The position numbers and the translations under genes are program-made. The notes below the pieces were generated by a model. The model did no database searches and was not told the DNA's origin. It saw only the letters and a list, made by a program, of their open reading frames with translations. From assembly GCF_017635265.1 (NCBI RefSeq), contig NZ_JAGBLU010000049.1, positions 1-39,772 of the forward strand: DNA of 39,772 bases, written 5' to 3'. Numbering within the stretch: the stretch's first letter is position 1; every line of letters starts with the position of its first letter. This document shows positions 1-7,798 of this stretch, one piece after another. The stretch is from Butyrivibrio sp. Lineage in GTDB: Bacteria > Bacillota > Clostridia > Lachnospirales > Lachnospiraceae.

Positions 1-135
1 ATGCAAAAAGAAATGGCCTGAAAGGCAGCGAAGCAAAATTTGCAGAAGTAGAATTATTTTCGATAAGCCTTTAGGCTTTGCCGGTAAAAGGCCCTTATAG
101 GGCCAGAACAAACCACCGGCTAAGCCGGTGGTTCT
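1..135 (+). mobile_element. probable right end of an IS200/IS605-type (TnpB) element
   Basis: A plus-strand frame open from the window edge ends at a TAG at 72-74 and encodes a charged tail (AKRNGLKGSEAKFAEVELF, then SISL). Three compact hairpins follow at once: 65-70/73-78, 90-95/99-104 and 111-120/124-133, the last with a 10-bp perfect stem. A short coding tail followed by closely packed hairpins is the usual layout of the right end of IS200/IS605 elements, where the tnpB 3' end and downstream hairpins form the omega RNA. DNA from about 136 on reads as hflX. The element boundary near 134 and the TnpB identity are inferences; only the hairpins, the stop and the break in hflX homology are seen directly. 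Confidence 0.45.
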
Positions 136-1404
136 GATTCCCTCTTCGAGATACTCTGTGTCTTTTACGACTCCTTTTCCTGTAAGAATGCTGAGAATAC
201 CTCCTTCAGAATAGGGAAGAAGCAGCTTGCATTCATTTTCAGTTTCGCTTAATTTCTTTTCTATCAGCTCTATAAGTGTATTCAGGCTGTCATTTTCTTT
301 GGCTGATATGTAAATCCTGTCATCCATGGCTTTTGGTACAGGCATTACCAGCATACTGTTTGACTCCTGCTGCTGTTGAACCACATCAGATTTATTAAAA
401 ACGTAGATTACAGGAATATCTCCTGCTCCTATTTCTGCCAGAGTTTCTTTGGTTACATCCATATGGTAGCGGTATTCAGGGTCAGAAAAATCTATTACCT
501 GAAGCAGAAGGTCTGCGTACCTTGCTTCTTCGAGGGTTGATCTGAAGGCTTTTACCAGAGCGTGTGGAAGCTCGCTGATAAAGCCTACTGTGTCAGAGAG
601 AAGAAATGGCCTGTGCCCCGGAGCAGATATTTTTCTTACTGATGTATCAAGGGTTGCAAAGAGCATATCCTTTTCCAAAACCTGTTTCTCGTCAAAGCTG
701 TCTCCACCATACATCCTGAGCAGATTGTTCATTATGGTGGATTTGCCTGCATTTGTATAGCCTACCAGAGATATTCTGGGCATCCCTGACTTAAGGCGCC
801 TTCCCCTTTGTGTATCACGTTCCTTTTCAATAGCACTTAAATCTCTCCTGAGCTCGGCCATTCTGTGTTCAATGCGCCTTCTGTCAAGCTCAAGCTGTTT
901 TTCACCTGAGCCCTTGTTGGAAAGACGGCCGCTTCCGCCACCCTGCCTTGAAAGAGAAGTTCTCATATGGGCAAGCCTTGGCAGCATGTACTGCAGCTGA
1001 GCATATTCTACCTGCTGTCTTGCCTCTTTTGTCCTGGCTCTTTTTGCAAAAATCTGAAGAATAAGTCCGGTCCTGTCTATAACCTCCGTATCCAGCGCTT
1101 TTTCAAGGTTTCTTATCTGCATGGGTGAGAGAGTATCGTTAAAAATGATGATATCTGCATCAAATACGTCTAAAGAATTTTTTATTTCCTCAACTTTTCC
1201 GCTGCCAATATAGGTACTCCTGTCAGGACATGGAAGGGACTGGGTTACAGTACATGCAACCTCAATGTCCAGCGCCTTTGTAAGTTCTTTTAGCTCATCC
1301 ATTGATCTTTCAAAATCAGAATCGCTCTCATCCATGTGAAGTCCCACCAAAATAGCGCGAACCTTCTTTTCTTCCTTTATGTTTTCGTATACTGTCTGTT
1401 TCAT
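1..1404 (-). CDS. hflX: GTPase HflX, 3' end disrupted and open at the window edge
   Basis: HflX is a ribosome-associated GTPase that splits stalled or stress-inactivated 70S ribosomes. Read from the ATG at 1404, the protein starts MKQTVYENIKEEKKVRAILV. It has the N-terminal HflX domain, the glycine-rich linker (SRQGGGSGRLSNKGSGEKQ), a Walker A GYTNAGKST near residue 211, the G3 motif DTVGF near 269 and an NKSD G4 motif. HflX-like sequence runs to about position 136 (EYLEEGI, near residue 422). After that the frame passes antisense through the hairpins of the putative mobile element and stays open to the edge without a stop. HflX proteins normally end within roughly 10-20 residues of this point, so only the extreme C-terminus should be replaced and function may survive. 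The gene is divergent from asnA. Confidence 0.9.
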   Translation of the reverse strand, partial: MKQTVYENIKEEKKVRAILVGLHMDESDSDFERSMDELKELTKALDIEVACTVTQSLPCPDRSTYIGSGKVEEIKNSLDVFDADIIIFNDTLSPMQIRNLEKALDTEVIDRTGLILQIFAKRARTKEARQQVEYAQLQYMLPRLAHMRTSLSRQGGGSGRLSNKGSGEKQLELDRRRIEHRMAELRRDLSAIEKERDTQRGRRLKSGMPRISLVGYTNAGKSTIMNNLLRMYGGDSFDEKQVLEKDMLFATLDTSVRKISAPGHRPFLLSDTVGFISELPHALVKAFRSTLEEARYADLLLQVIDFSDPEYRYHMDVTKETLAEIGAGDIPVIYVFNKSDVVQQQQESNSMLVMPVPKAMDDRIYISAKENDSLNTLIELIEKKLSETENECKLLLPYSEGGILSILTGKGVVKDTEYLEEGIRTTGLAGGLFWPYKGLLPAKPKGLSKIILLLQILLRCLSGHFFLH

Positions 1405-1517
1405 TGTTATTCCCTTATTACGTTTCTGCTTTAATGTAATGAATTTTTTTCTTGCATAAACCAAAAAAAAGTAATTTAATTTATTTATATATGCTACCAC
1501 AAATCAGGAGGAGAATT
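1405..1517 (+). promoter_or_regulatory. hflX-asnA divergent intergenic region with probable asnA promoter
   Basis: A candidate promoter on the plus strand has TTGCAT at 1452-1457, a 17-base spacer and TTTAAT at 1475-1480, the latter matching five of six -10 positions. A strong AGGAGGAG ribosome site (1506-1513) lies just before the asnA ATG at 1518. No T-box specifier or antiterminator sequence was seen. The -35 match is weak, so the call rests mainly on the -10 and on position. Confidence 0.35.
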
Positions 1518-2528
1518 ATGGAAAATTTAAAGATTCCGAGTGGCTACGTATCTGCACTTGATCTGCATGATACACAGGTTGCCATCAAGACAGTCAAAGA
1601 TTTCTTTCAGGGGATGCTTTCGACAAGGCTTAATTTGCAGAGAGTGACAGCCCCTTTATTTGTAACACCCGAGTCAGGTCTTAATGACAATCTTAATGGT
1701 GTAGAGAGACCGGTTTCTTTTGACATCCTTAATCAGAACGGGCGAAATGCAGAAATTGTGCATTCTCTTGCAAAGTGGAAAAGATATGCTCTTAAAAAGT
1801 ACGGATTTAATGTGGGCGAAGGCTTATATACAGATATGAATGCTGTTCGCCGTGATGAGGTTCCTGATAATATCCATTCTATTTTTGTTGATCAGTGGGA
1901 TTGGGAAAAAGTAATAAGAAAAGAAGACAGAAACATTGATTTTCTTATGGATACAGTAAGGAATGTGTATAAAGTTCTCAGAAAAACAGAGAAATTCATG
2001 TCCATTCAGTATGACTATATAGAAGAAATCCTTCCTGAAGAGATTTTCTTTATTACAACACAGGAACTTGAGGATATGTTCCCCGAGTATTCTCCCAAGG
2101 AACGTGAATACTACATTGCAAAGGCAAAAGGCGCTGTATGTATCATGAAGATCGGCGATCTTTTAGCTTCGGGGGACAGGCATGATGGAAGAGCTCCGGA
2201 CTATGATGACTGGGAGCTTAACGCAGATATCATTGTTTACTATCCTGTTCTTGACATTGCACTTGAACTTTCAAGTATGGGAATCCGCGTAGATGAGAAT
2301 TCTTTAAAAGAACAGCTTGAAAAAGCAGGTTGCGAGGAAAGAGCTGATCTTCCGTTCCAGAAGGCAATCCTGAATAAAGAGCTTCCGTATACAATCGGAG
2401 GCGGCATCGGACAGTCCAGAATATGTATGTTCTTTTTGAGAAAAGCACATATCGGAGAAGTTCAGTGCTCAATTTGGCCTGAAGATATGGTAAAAGAAGC
2501 AGTTAATAACGGAATTCAGATACTTTAA
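1518..2528 (+). CDS. asnA: aspartate--ammonia ligase
   Basis: Ammonia-dependent asparagine synthetase, converting aspartate, ammonia and ATP to asparagine, AMP and pyrophosphate in the cytoplasm. The 336-residue product matches the usual AsnA length of about 330. It carries family stretches such as LNLQRVTAPLFVTPESGLND and NGVERPVSFDI near the N-terminus, the central FVDQWDWEKV, and the C-terminal GGGIGQSRICMFFLRK typical of its class II aminoacyl-tRNA synthetase-like fold. An upstream in-frame start at 1452 exists, but the ATG at 1518 has a near-perfect AGGAGG site at the right distance and matches the family N-terminus. Transcribed alone, divergent from hflX. Confidence 0.96.
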   Translation: MENLKIPSGYVSALDLHDTQVAIKTVKDFFQGMLSTRLNLQRVTAPLFVTPESGLNDNLNGVERPVSFDILNQNGRNAEIVHSLAKWKRYALKKYGFNVGEGLYTDMNAVRRDEVPDNIHSIFVDQWDWEKVIRKEDRNIDFLMDTVRNVYKVLRKTEKFMSIQYDYIEEILPEEIFFITTQELEDMFPEYSPKEREYYIAKAKGAVCIMKIGDLLASGDRHDGRAPDYDDWELNADIIVYYPVLDIALELSSMGIRVDENSLKEQLEKAGCEERADLPFQKAILNKELPYTIGGGIGQSRICMFFLRKAHIGEVQCSIWPEDMVKEAVNNGIQIL

Positions 2529-2615
2529 ACGGATTTTTCGCAAATTCTTCACAGAATAGTCACACTTAAACGCTATAGTTTTGTAAGTCGCAAAAATAGA
2601 AAGGGGTGACTATTT

Positions 2616-2855
2616 ATGTTAAGAGAGATGATAAAGAAGAACATCAGCTTAAAGCCTTCACAGGTTAGAGATTTCGTGGAAACAGCTTCTAAGTGTGACT
2701 TCGACGTAGATATATATTACAACAGATATGTTGTTGACGCTAAATCTATCCTGGGTGTGTTTGGCCTTGATTTTAATCAGCCGCTTACAGTTCAGTTTGG
2801 TAAGCACAACAAAGAGTTTGAGCAGTACCTTGACACACTTGCAGTTGCAGGCTGA
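2616..2855 (+). CDS. HPr-like protein without the active-site histidine (Crh-like)
   Basis: A 79-residue protein related to HPr, the phosphocarrier of the sugar phosphotransferase system. Aligning the shared TASK and KSI-G segments with Bacillus HPr puts Lys13 where the PEP-dependent phosphorylation site His15 should be, and the GIHARPA motif is gone. The regulatory serine equivalent to Ser46 is kept (Ser44 in DAKSILGVF). This combination recalls B. subtilis Crh, which has Gln15 and acts only as a CcpA corepressor. A regulatory rather than phosphotransfer role is therefore inferred. The start has a clear AAGGGGTGA ribosome site, and a terminator-like hairpin follows at 2887-2915. Confidence 0.8.
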   Translation: MLREMIKKNISLKPSQVRDFVETASKCDFDVDIYYNRYVVDAKSILGVFGLDFNQPLTVQFGKHNKEFEQYLDTLAVAG

Positions 2856-2886
2856 TAAACACAGATTGTTCATTGTAGATTAAAAA

Positions 2887-2915
2887 AGTTCCATGGTATA
2901 CAATATCATGGAGCT
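2887..2915 (+). terminator. terminator after the HPr-like gene
   Basis: Stem 2887-2895 pairs with 2907-2915 (AGTTCCATG/CATGGAGCT, one G-U pair), followed by TTTTATTTT and preceded by a run of A, so it could work on both strands. Confidence 0.7.
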
Positions 2916-2964
2916 TTTATTTTGCGCTCATTAAAAAAATTATGACTTCTTGAACTAAATTTCA

Positions 2965-2989
2965 GAAATCCGCATATACTGCGGATTTC
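2965..2989. repeat. perfect 10-bp hairpin
   Basis: GAAATCCGCA at 2965-2974 and its exact complement TGCGGATTTC at 2980-2989 flank a 5-base loop. A T-run is missing on either strand, so termination would be weak. The AAATCCGCA stem also occurs in the stronger terminator at 17996-18022. Confidence 0.5.
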
Positions 2990-3010
2990 GTGAGAATATG
3001 AGTGAAGAGT

Positions 3011-3087
3011 CAACCAAGCCTCATCGACGAAGTCGATTTAAATTGGCTTGGTTGATGCATTCTTGAATTGATGATTCAAGAATGCAT
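3011..3087. repeat. two adjacent perfect hairpins ahead of the helicase gene
   Basis: Hairpin one pairs CAACCAAGCC (3011-3020) with GGCTTGGTTG (3045-3054) and encloses a second small stem, ATCGAC/GTCGAT (3023-3028/3032-3037). Hairpin two begins at the next base, with a 14-bp perfect stem 3055-3068/3074-3087 and a 5-base loop. It ends 7 bases before the ribosome site of the helicase. The pair could act as a terminator, an RNA leader structure or a protein site; the sequence does not decide. Confidence 0.6.
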
Positions 3088-3103
3088 GGCTTTCGGAGAT
3101 TGT

Positions 3104-5566
3104 ATGAGGATTGAAATATCTGTGCGCGGACTTGTGGAGTTCATACTTCGAAGCGGCGACATCGACAACAGAATACATCAGGCTCCTGCAGATGCCATGC
3201 AGGAAGGTGGGAGAATCCACAGAATGATACAAAAGAGCATGGGACCTGATTATCATGCTGAAGTTCCGTTGGAGTACATTTACGAGGCAGACGGCTATGA
3301 GCTGGTAATATCAGGAAGAGCTGATGGTATTTTGGATAAATATTTCGGAAAGCCCGGAGCGTACGATGCCCAGGAGTCTTTTATCGAAAAAAATGCTGCA
3401 ATGCCTCTTATTGATGAGATTAAAGGCACATACAGAGATCTTAATAAGTTAAAAGAGCCCGTTTTAGTGCATCTGTCACAGGCTAAATGTTATGCTGCCA
3501 TATATTCACGTCAGATAAAATGTCCTGAAATAAAAGTCCGAATGAGTTATTGCAATATAGACTCGGAGGAGATGAAGTATTTTGACAGCAAGTTTACTTA
3601 CAAAGAGATAACCGCATGGTTTGACGGGATTATTCAGGCTTATTTAAAATGGTCTGATTTTGAATACAATTGGAGCATAGAGAGAACAGCATCACTTAAA
3701 AAAGTGGCTTTCCCTTTTCCCTACAGAGATGGGCAAAAGGATCTGGCAGCAGGCGTTTACAGAACTATAATACATGGTAAAAAGCTGTTTTTGGAAGCTC
3801 CCACCGGGACGGGAAAAACTATAACCACTGTGTTTCCTGCTGTTAAGGCAATGGGTGAGGGGAAAACAAGCAAGATCTTTTATCTTACAGCCAAGACCAT
3901 AACAAGGACAGCACCGGAAGAAGCCTTTAATACCCTTAGACGAACTCAGAATATGCGGCTTAAAACCGTGACCATAACGGCAAGGGATAAAATATGCTTT
4001 CTGGAGGATGCTGAAAGAAACTGTAATCCTGTGATATGCCCCTATGCAAAAGGACATTACGACAGGATAAATGATGCAATCTATGATTGTTTGACTCACG
4101 AGGATTCTTTTAACAGGGAAGTAATCATTAAGTATGCAAAAAAGCATGAAGTCTGTCCCTTTGAGATGTCTCTTGATATGAGTCTGTGGGCAGATGCGGT
4201 AATATGCGACTACAATTATGTTTTTGATCCCTTTGTATATCTGCGCAGATTTTTTGCAGACGGCGTGAAAGGAGATTACATTTTCCTTGTGGATGAAACC
4301 CATAACCTTCTTGACAGAGGACGGGAAATGTACAGCGCGGTTTTGCGCAAGGAAAGCTTTTTGGAACTGAAAAACACCATAAAAGAATATCACCCGGGTA
4401 TAGCAGGACATTTGGATAAGTGTAACCGTGTAATGCTTGATATGAAAAGAGAGTGTGATGGTCTTAGTAAGCTTTCATCTATAGAAAAACTCATTAATCC
4501 ATTAAATCGTCTGGCCGGAATCATTTCAGAATATCTTGAAAACCATTCAGAAGGTCCCTGCAGGGATGAAATATTGGAGTTTTATTTTGATATTTCGAGG
4601 TTTTTAACCATATATGACAGAGTTGACGATCATTATGTTATGTACAGTGAGTTTTCAGAAGACGGAAGCTTTTTGGTGAGGCTTTACTGCGCTGATCCGT
4701 CGAGAAATCTTGCTGAATGTATGGAGAGAGGAAGATCATCGATTCTTTTTTCGGCAACTCTTTTACCGATTCAGTATTATAAAAAGCTTCTTGGTGGATG
4801 TGACAGCGATTATGAAATGTATGCAAAATCGGTATTTGATCCCGACAGACTTGGGCTTTTTATCGGCAGTGACGTAACAAGCAGATATTCACAAAGAAGC
4901 GATGAGCAGTATTTGAGAATTGCAGGTTATATAAACAGTATAGTCAGTGCAAGAAGTGGAAATTATCTCATATTTTTCCCATCTCATCGTTTTTTGGAAG
5001 AAGTTCTGGACGTATATGAGAAAAATTATCTTGATGGCGAGTCAACTGAAATACTTGTGCAGAAAAGCTTTATGAGTGAAGATGCCAGGGAAATGTTTCT
5101 GGAAAGGTTTTCCACAGGAAATGATATAGACCTGTCAAAAGTTATCCACATGGATATAGATATAGTTGAGGATAAAAACGTCTTAGGCTTTTGCGTAATG
5201 GGTGGAATATTCAGTGAAGGTATAGATCTTAAATATGACAGCCTTATAGGGGTTATCGTGGTAGGAACAGGCATACCCCTTGTTTGTAACGAAAGAGAGG
5301 TACTTCGTGGATATTTCGATGAAAAAGGTCAGGATGGATTTGACTATGCTTACAGATTCCCGGGGATGAACAAGGTTTTGCAGGCAGCAGGACGTGTTAT
5401 CCGAACGGAGGATGATTACGGCGTTGCGGCGCTTTTGGATGACAGATTTATGCAGGGAAGTTATAGGGCACTTTTCCCCAGAGAATGGAAAGGAATCAAG
5501 ACCGTTTCGACCTATCTGGTCAAAAACGCTGTAAGCCTCTTCTGGACAGGAATTGAGGATAATTAA
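3104..5566 (+). CDS. Rad3/DinG-type ATP-dependent DNA helicase with N-terminal PD-(D/E)XK nuclease-like domain
   Basis: A superfamily 2 DNA helicase of 820 residues, probably in DNA repair. The N-terminal 180 residues resemble a RecB-type PD-(D/E)XK fold: an early His, GRADGILD, DEIKG (near residue 103) and QAKCYA. The helicase core follows, with Walker A EAPTGTGKT near 232 and a DETH Walker B near 395. Between them are cysteines (KICF, RNCNPVICPY, later CPF) spaced as in the Fe-S cluster of XPD/DinG. The C-terminal half has SATLLP, GGIFSEGIDL and QAAGRVIRTEDD (motif VI). In-frame starts exist upstream at 3068 (TTG), 3071 and 3086, but the ATG at 3104 has a GGAG site five bases ahead and gives the usual family N-terminus, ISVRGLVEFILRSGDIDNR. 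Whether the nuclease domain is active is not known. Confidence 0.88.
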   Translation: MRIEISVRGLVEFILRSGDIDNRIHQAPADAMQEGGRIHRMIQKSMGPDYHAEVPLEYIYEADGYELVISGRADGILDKYFGKPGAYDAQESFIEKNAAMPLIDEIKGTYRDLNKLKEPVLVHLSQAKCYAAIYSRQIKCPEIKVRMSYCNIDSEEMKYFDSKFTYKEITAWFDGIIQAYLKWSDFEYNWSIERTASLKKVAFPFPYRDGQKDLAAGVYRTIIHGKKLFLEAPTGTGKTITTVFPAVKAMGEGKTSKIFYLTAKTITRTAPEEAFNTLRRTQNMRLKTVTITARDKICFLEDAERNCNPVICPYAKGHYDRINDAIYDCLTHEDSFNREVIIKYAKKHEVCPFEMSLDMSLWADAVICDYNYVFDPFVYLRRFFADGVKGDYIFLVDETHNLLDRGREMYSAVLRKESFLELKNTIKEYHPGIAGHLDKCNRVMLDMKRECDGLSKLSSIEKLINPLNRLAGIISEYLENHSEGPCRDEILEFYFDISRFLTIYDRVDDHYVMYSEFSEDGSFLVRLYCADPSRNLAECMERGRSSILFSATLLPIQYYKKLLGGCDSDYEMYAKSVFDPDRLGLFIGSDVTSRYSQRSDEQYLRIAGYINSIVSARSGNYLIFFPSHRFLEEVLDVYEKNYLDGESTEILVQKSFMSEDAREMFLERFSTGNDIDLSKVIHMDIDIVEDKNVLGFCVMGGIFSEGIDLKYDSLIGVIVVGTGIPLVCNEREVLRGYFDEKGQDGFDYAYRFPGMNKVLQAAGRVIRTEDDYGVAALLDDRFMQGSYRALFPREWKGIKTVSTYLVKNAVSLFWTGIEDN

Positions 5567-5926
5567 TCCACAAAAACTTCATGAAAAATATAAAAGATAT
5601 ACATATTGGTTTACATAAAATGTGGATTTATAAATTTATGTAATCTGAACAAGCGTTTAAATTGTATCAATTGAGTGTTCAATTTAACGTTTTTGCAGAA
5701 AAATGATGCGAAAGATAGCGATAACTGACTTGTGTGTCATGTGGATAACTCTGTGGAAACTGGGGATTAATCAAAAAACAGTATCAAAGATGTCGCTAAA
5801 ATAGGCACTTTAAATAGATTGTCAAATGATAACATTTAACTGTGCAAAAATAATCTTGTGACCGATAAGGTCAATGGGTATATGTAAACCAATGTCTATA
5901 TTGACACACCTGTCACAATAAAAGAA

Positions 5927-5960
5927 AGGTATTTTCGAACTTAGAATTGTGGTATACTGA
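5927..5960 (+). promoter_or_regulatory. promoter repeat, copy 1
   Basis: A 34-base sequence repeated exactly at 6016-6049. It ends in an extended -10 element, TGGTATACT (5950-5958). The region 17 bases upstream is a poor -35 (TATTTT), as tolerated by extended -10 promoters. The gene served would be the TPR-GGDEF gene at 6139. Confidence 0.55.
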
Positions 5961-6015
5961 TTCGCTTAGAGAGGTATTATCGAGCTTAGCGATAAGAATA
6001 CCAAAATTCTTAGAG

Positions 6016-6049
6016 AGGTATTTTCGAACTTAGAATTGTGGTATACTGA
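6016..6049 (+). promoter_or_regulatory. promoter repeat, copy 2
   Basis: Exact copy of 5927-5960, 89 bases downstream, with the extended -10 TGGTATACT ending at 6047. It would give a 5' leader of about 85 bases before the ATG at 6139. Confidence 0.55.
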
Positions 6050-6138
6050 CTCTAGTTTTTTTAGCAGGAAACGCCTATTTATAAAAGTCCACACTTGAAA
6101 GCAGCATTTTTGGGTTATATGCTTACCCGGGGTACACC

Positions 6139-7767
6139 ATGAACATTAGGAATTTTGATACAGAAATACAGGCATTATACGAAGAAGTACTGACTACAAG
6201 GTCCAGTATGTCGAACAGTTACATAAGTGCCTGTAACAGATTTATAAAGAGAGCCAGGCAGGCTGATGATGTTAGTCTTTTGGGGTGTGCATATTATTTT
6301 CTGGCGGATGCTTATTATCTTTTAAGTACTGATTATAGGAAGTTTAACTCCAATCTTCTAAAGGCCATTGAGACATTGCAGGCCAGTGGGGAGCAGGAGT
6401 ATCTGGCGAGGTGCTATAATCTTCTTGGAATAGATGCTCTTAATCATGGCAATCCGGAACTTGCGCTTGATTTCTTTTTATCCGGTAAAAGAAGCTGTGA
6501 GGGGATAGATTCAGAAGTTCCGGGATTTATAGATTTTAATATTGGACAGATTTACTTCGAAGCAGGTGATCCAAAGCTTGCTTTGAGCTTCATTCGTTCA
6601 GCCTATAAACTTATAAGTAAGAATAAAAAAGACAGTTTGTACTATAGAAATATAATGTTCTGCTACTGTTTTGAGGCAGACTGCTATATGGAAATGGACA
6701 AGCCTGACTCGGTAAAAAAATGTCTTCTTGCGATTAATAAGCTTGAGGAAAGTCATAAATCAAGCAGAGATTTTATAAATGGAATTACTGCTACAGATAT
6801 ACGAACAAGGGCATACCATTATCTTGGGGACATGGTGAGTTTTCAGCGGTATGCTTCAAGGCTTCTGACTCTTATCCAAAACGATAAGCATCCTCTTGAT
6901 AATATGGAAGACATATTGATTATGTGTCGTTTCTTTATACGGATAGGCTGGATTGACGAAGCTGTCCGTATAGTTGAAAATACTGAAAGATCCCTTGTGG
7001 ATTTTAATATCGCTCATCTTAAAAAGAACTATGCCAAGCTTAAATGCGAGCTTTACGAATGCCTTGGCAATCAAAAGAAAAAGAATCTGGCTTTAAATGA
7101 ATTTTTTAAAGCTTCCAACGAAGAAGAAAAAGAGAGGCTCGCAAACTATAAGTTTTTTACTGATATCAGAAATAAGCTTTATGATATAGAAAAAGAAAAT
7201 GTTATTTTGCAAAAGCAGGCATCAACAGATTCTTTGACAGGTCTGGGGAACAGATATGGCTTAAATAAGTTTGCGGATGCTGCATTTGAGAAAGCTTTTG
7301 CTCTGAAAAGATCCCTTGCCGTTGAGATTCTTGACATAGATAATTTCAAGCAGTATAACGATACCTATGGTCATCAGGCGGGAGATGAATGTCTGACAAA
7401 AATTGCATCAATCATAAACGACATGCTTAGGGAAAACGAGCTTATTCACGCCTTCAGATATGGCGGTGATGAATTTGTTATTATATATGAAAGCATGACT
7501 GACAGGGAGGTTATGGAATGTGCTACGATGCTCAGACAATCGGTCATAGACCTGAAGCTTTTAAGTAAGCACTCTGAAAAGGGAATCGTGACGATTTCTC
7601 AGGGAATCAGAAATTCAATTCCCGCGGAAACAACCAAACTGTGGGATTACATGTATGCTGCAGACAATGCTCTCTATCAGGTAAAAGAGCATACAAAGGG
7701 TGAGATAATAATGCTTCATAAAGCGGTTATTTCACAAAAGTCACTTGACGACGCAACACATCTTTGA
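6139..7767 (+). CDS. TPR-domain diguanylate cyclase (GGDEF)
   Basis: Predicted cytoplasmic diguanylate cyclase making cyclic di-GMP from two GTP. Residues 1 to about 350 are helical TPR-like repeats (YYFLADAYYLL, ARCYNLLGIDALNHGNPELA), a likely protein-interaction or sensing module. A short coiled-coil linker leads into a GGDEF domain with DSLTGLGNRYGL, DIDNFKQYNDTYGHQAGDE and an intact GGDEF signature at residues 442-446. The inhibitory RxxD site that normally precedes the signature is not conserved (RENE, wrong spacing), so product inhibition is probably absent. No membrane segment or signal peptide. The ribosome site is weak (GGGGT, nine bases up). Two tandem promoters precede it, and valS starts 31 bases after its stop. 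Confidence 0.9.
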   Translation: MNIRNFDTEIQALYEEVLTTRSSMSNSYISACNRFIKRARQADDVSLLGCAYYFLADAYYLLSTDYRKFNSNLLKAIETLQASGEQEYLARCYNLLGIDALNHGNPELALDFFLSGKRSCEGIDSEVPGFIDFNIGQIYFEAGDPKLALSFIRSAYKLISKNKKDSLYYRNIMFCYCFEADCYMEMDKPDSVKKCLLAINKLEESHKSSRDFINGITATDIRTRAYHYLGDMVSFQRYASRLLTLIQNDKHPLDNMEDILIMCRFFIRIGWIDEAVRIVENTERSLVDFNIAHLKKNYAKLKCELYECLGNQKKKNLALNEFFKASNEEEKERLANYKFFTDIRNKLYDIEKENVILQKQASTDSLTGLGNRYGLNKFADAAFEKAFALKRSLAVEILDIDNFKQYNDTYGHQAGDECLTKIASIINDMLRENELIHAFRYGGDEFVIIYESMTDREVMECATMLRQSVIDLKLLSKHSEKGIVTISQGIRNSIPAETTKLWDYMYAADNALYQVKEHTKGEIIMLHKAVISQKSLDDATHL

Positions 7768-7798
7768 GTTAATAAGAGCACTGTATAAGGAGATAATT

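Larger units (their letters stand above)
5567..6138. promoter_or_regulatory. 572-base intergenic region with repeats and promoters
   Basis: No credible gene is present. The left part has an imperfect hairpin at about 5652-5692 and a 12-bp inverted pair TTGGTTTACATA (5606-5617) and TATGTAAACCAA (5881-5892) 260 bases apart. A perfect DnaA-box 9-mer on the minus strand lies at 5740-5748. TGACA-N4-TGTCA sits at 5902-5915. The right part holds the two 34-base direct repeats listed separately. The 90 bases before the next gene show no recognised riboswitch; no c-di-GMP aptamer pattern was found. Confidence 0.6.

Noticed and set aside
3068-3103. Upstream TTG/ATG starts for the helicase
   Set aside because: They lie in the 14-bp hairpin, have no ribosome site, and would add residues not in keeping with the family N-terminus.
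3692-4411. 239-codon open frame on the minus strand inside the helicase gene
   Set aside because: It lies fully opposite conserved helicase motifs, lacks a ribosome site and resembles no family.
5567-5892. Chromosome origin based on DnaA boxes
   Set aside because: No dnaA, dnaN, rpmH or similar neighbours, too few boxes and no clear unwinding element; perfect boxes also occur in nearby genes.
6050-6138. Possible c-di-GMP riboswitch before the GGDEF gene
   Set aside because: The conserved aptamer cores of class I and II were not found.
7700-7798. Possible T-box leader for valS
   Set aside because: The space is coding sequence of the GGDEF gene, and no AGGGTGG-type T-box sequence is present.
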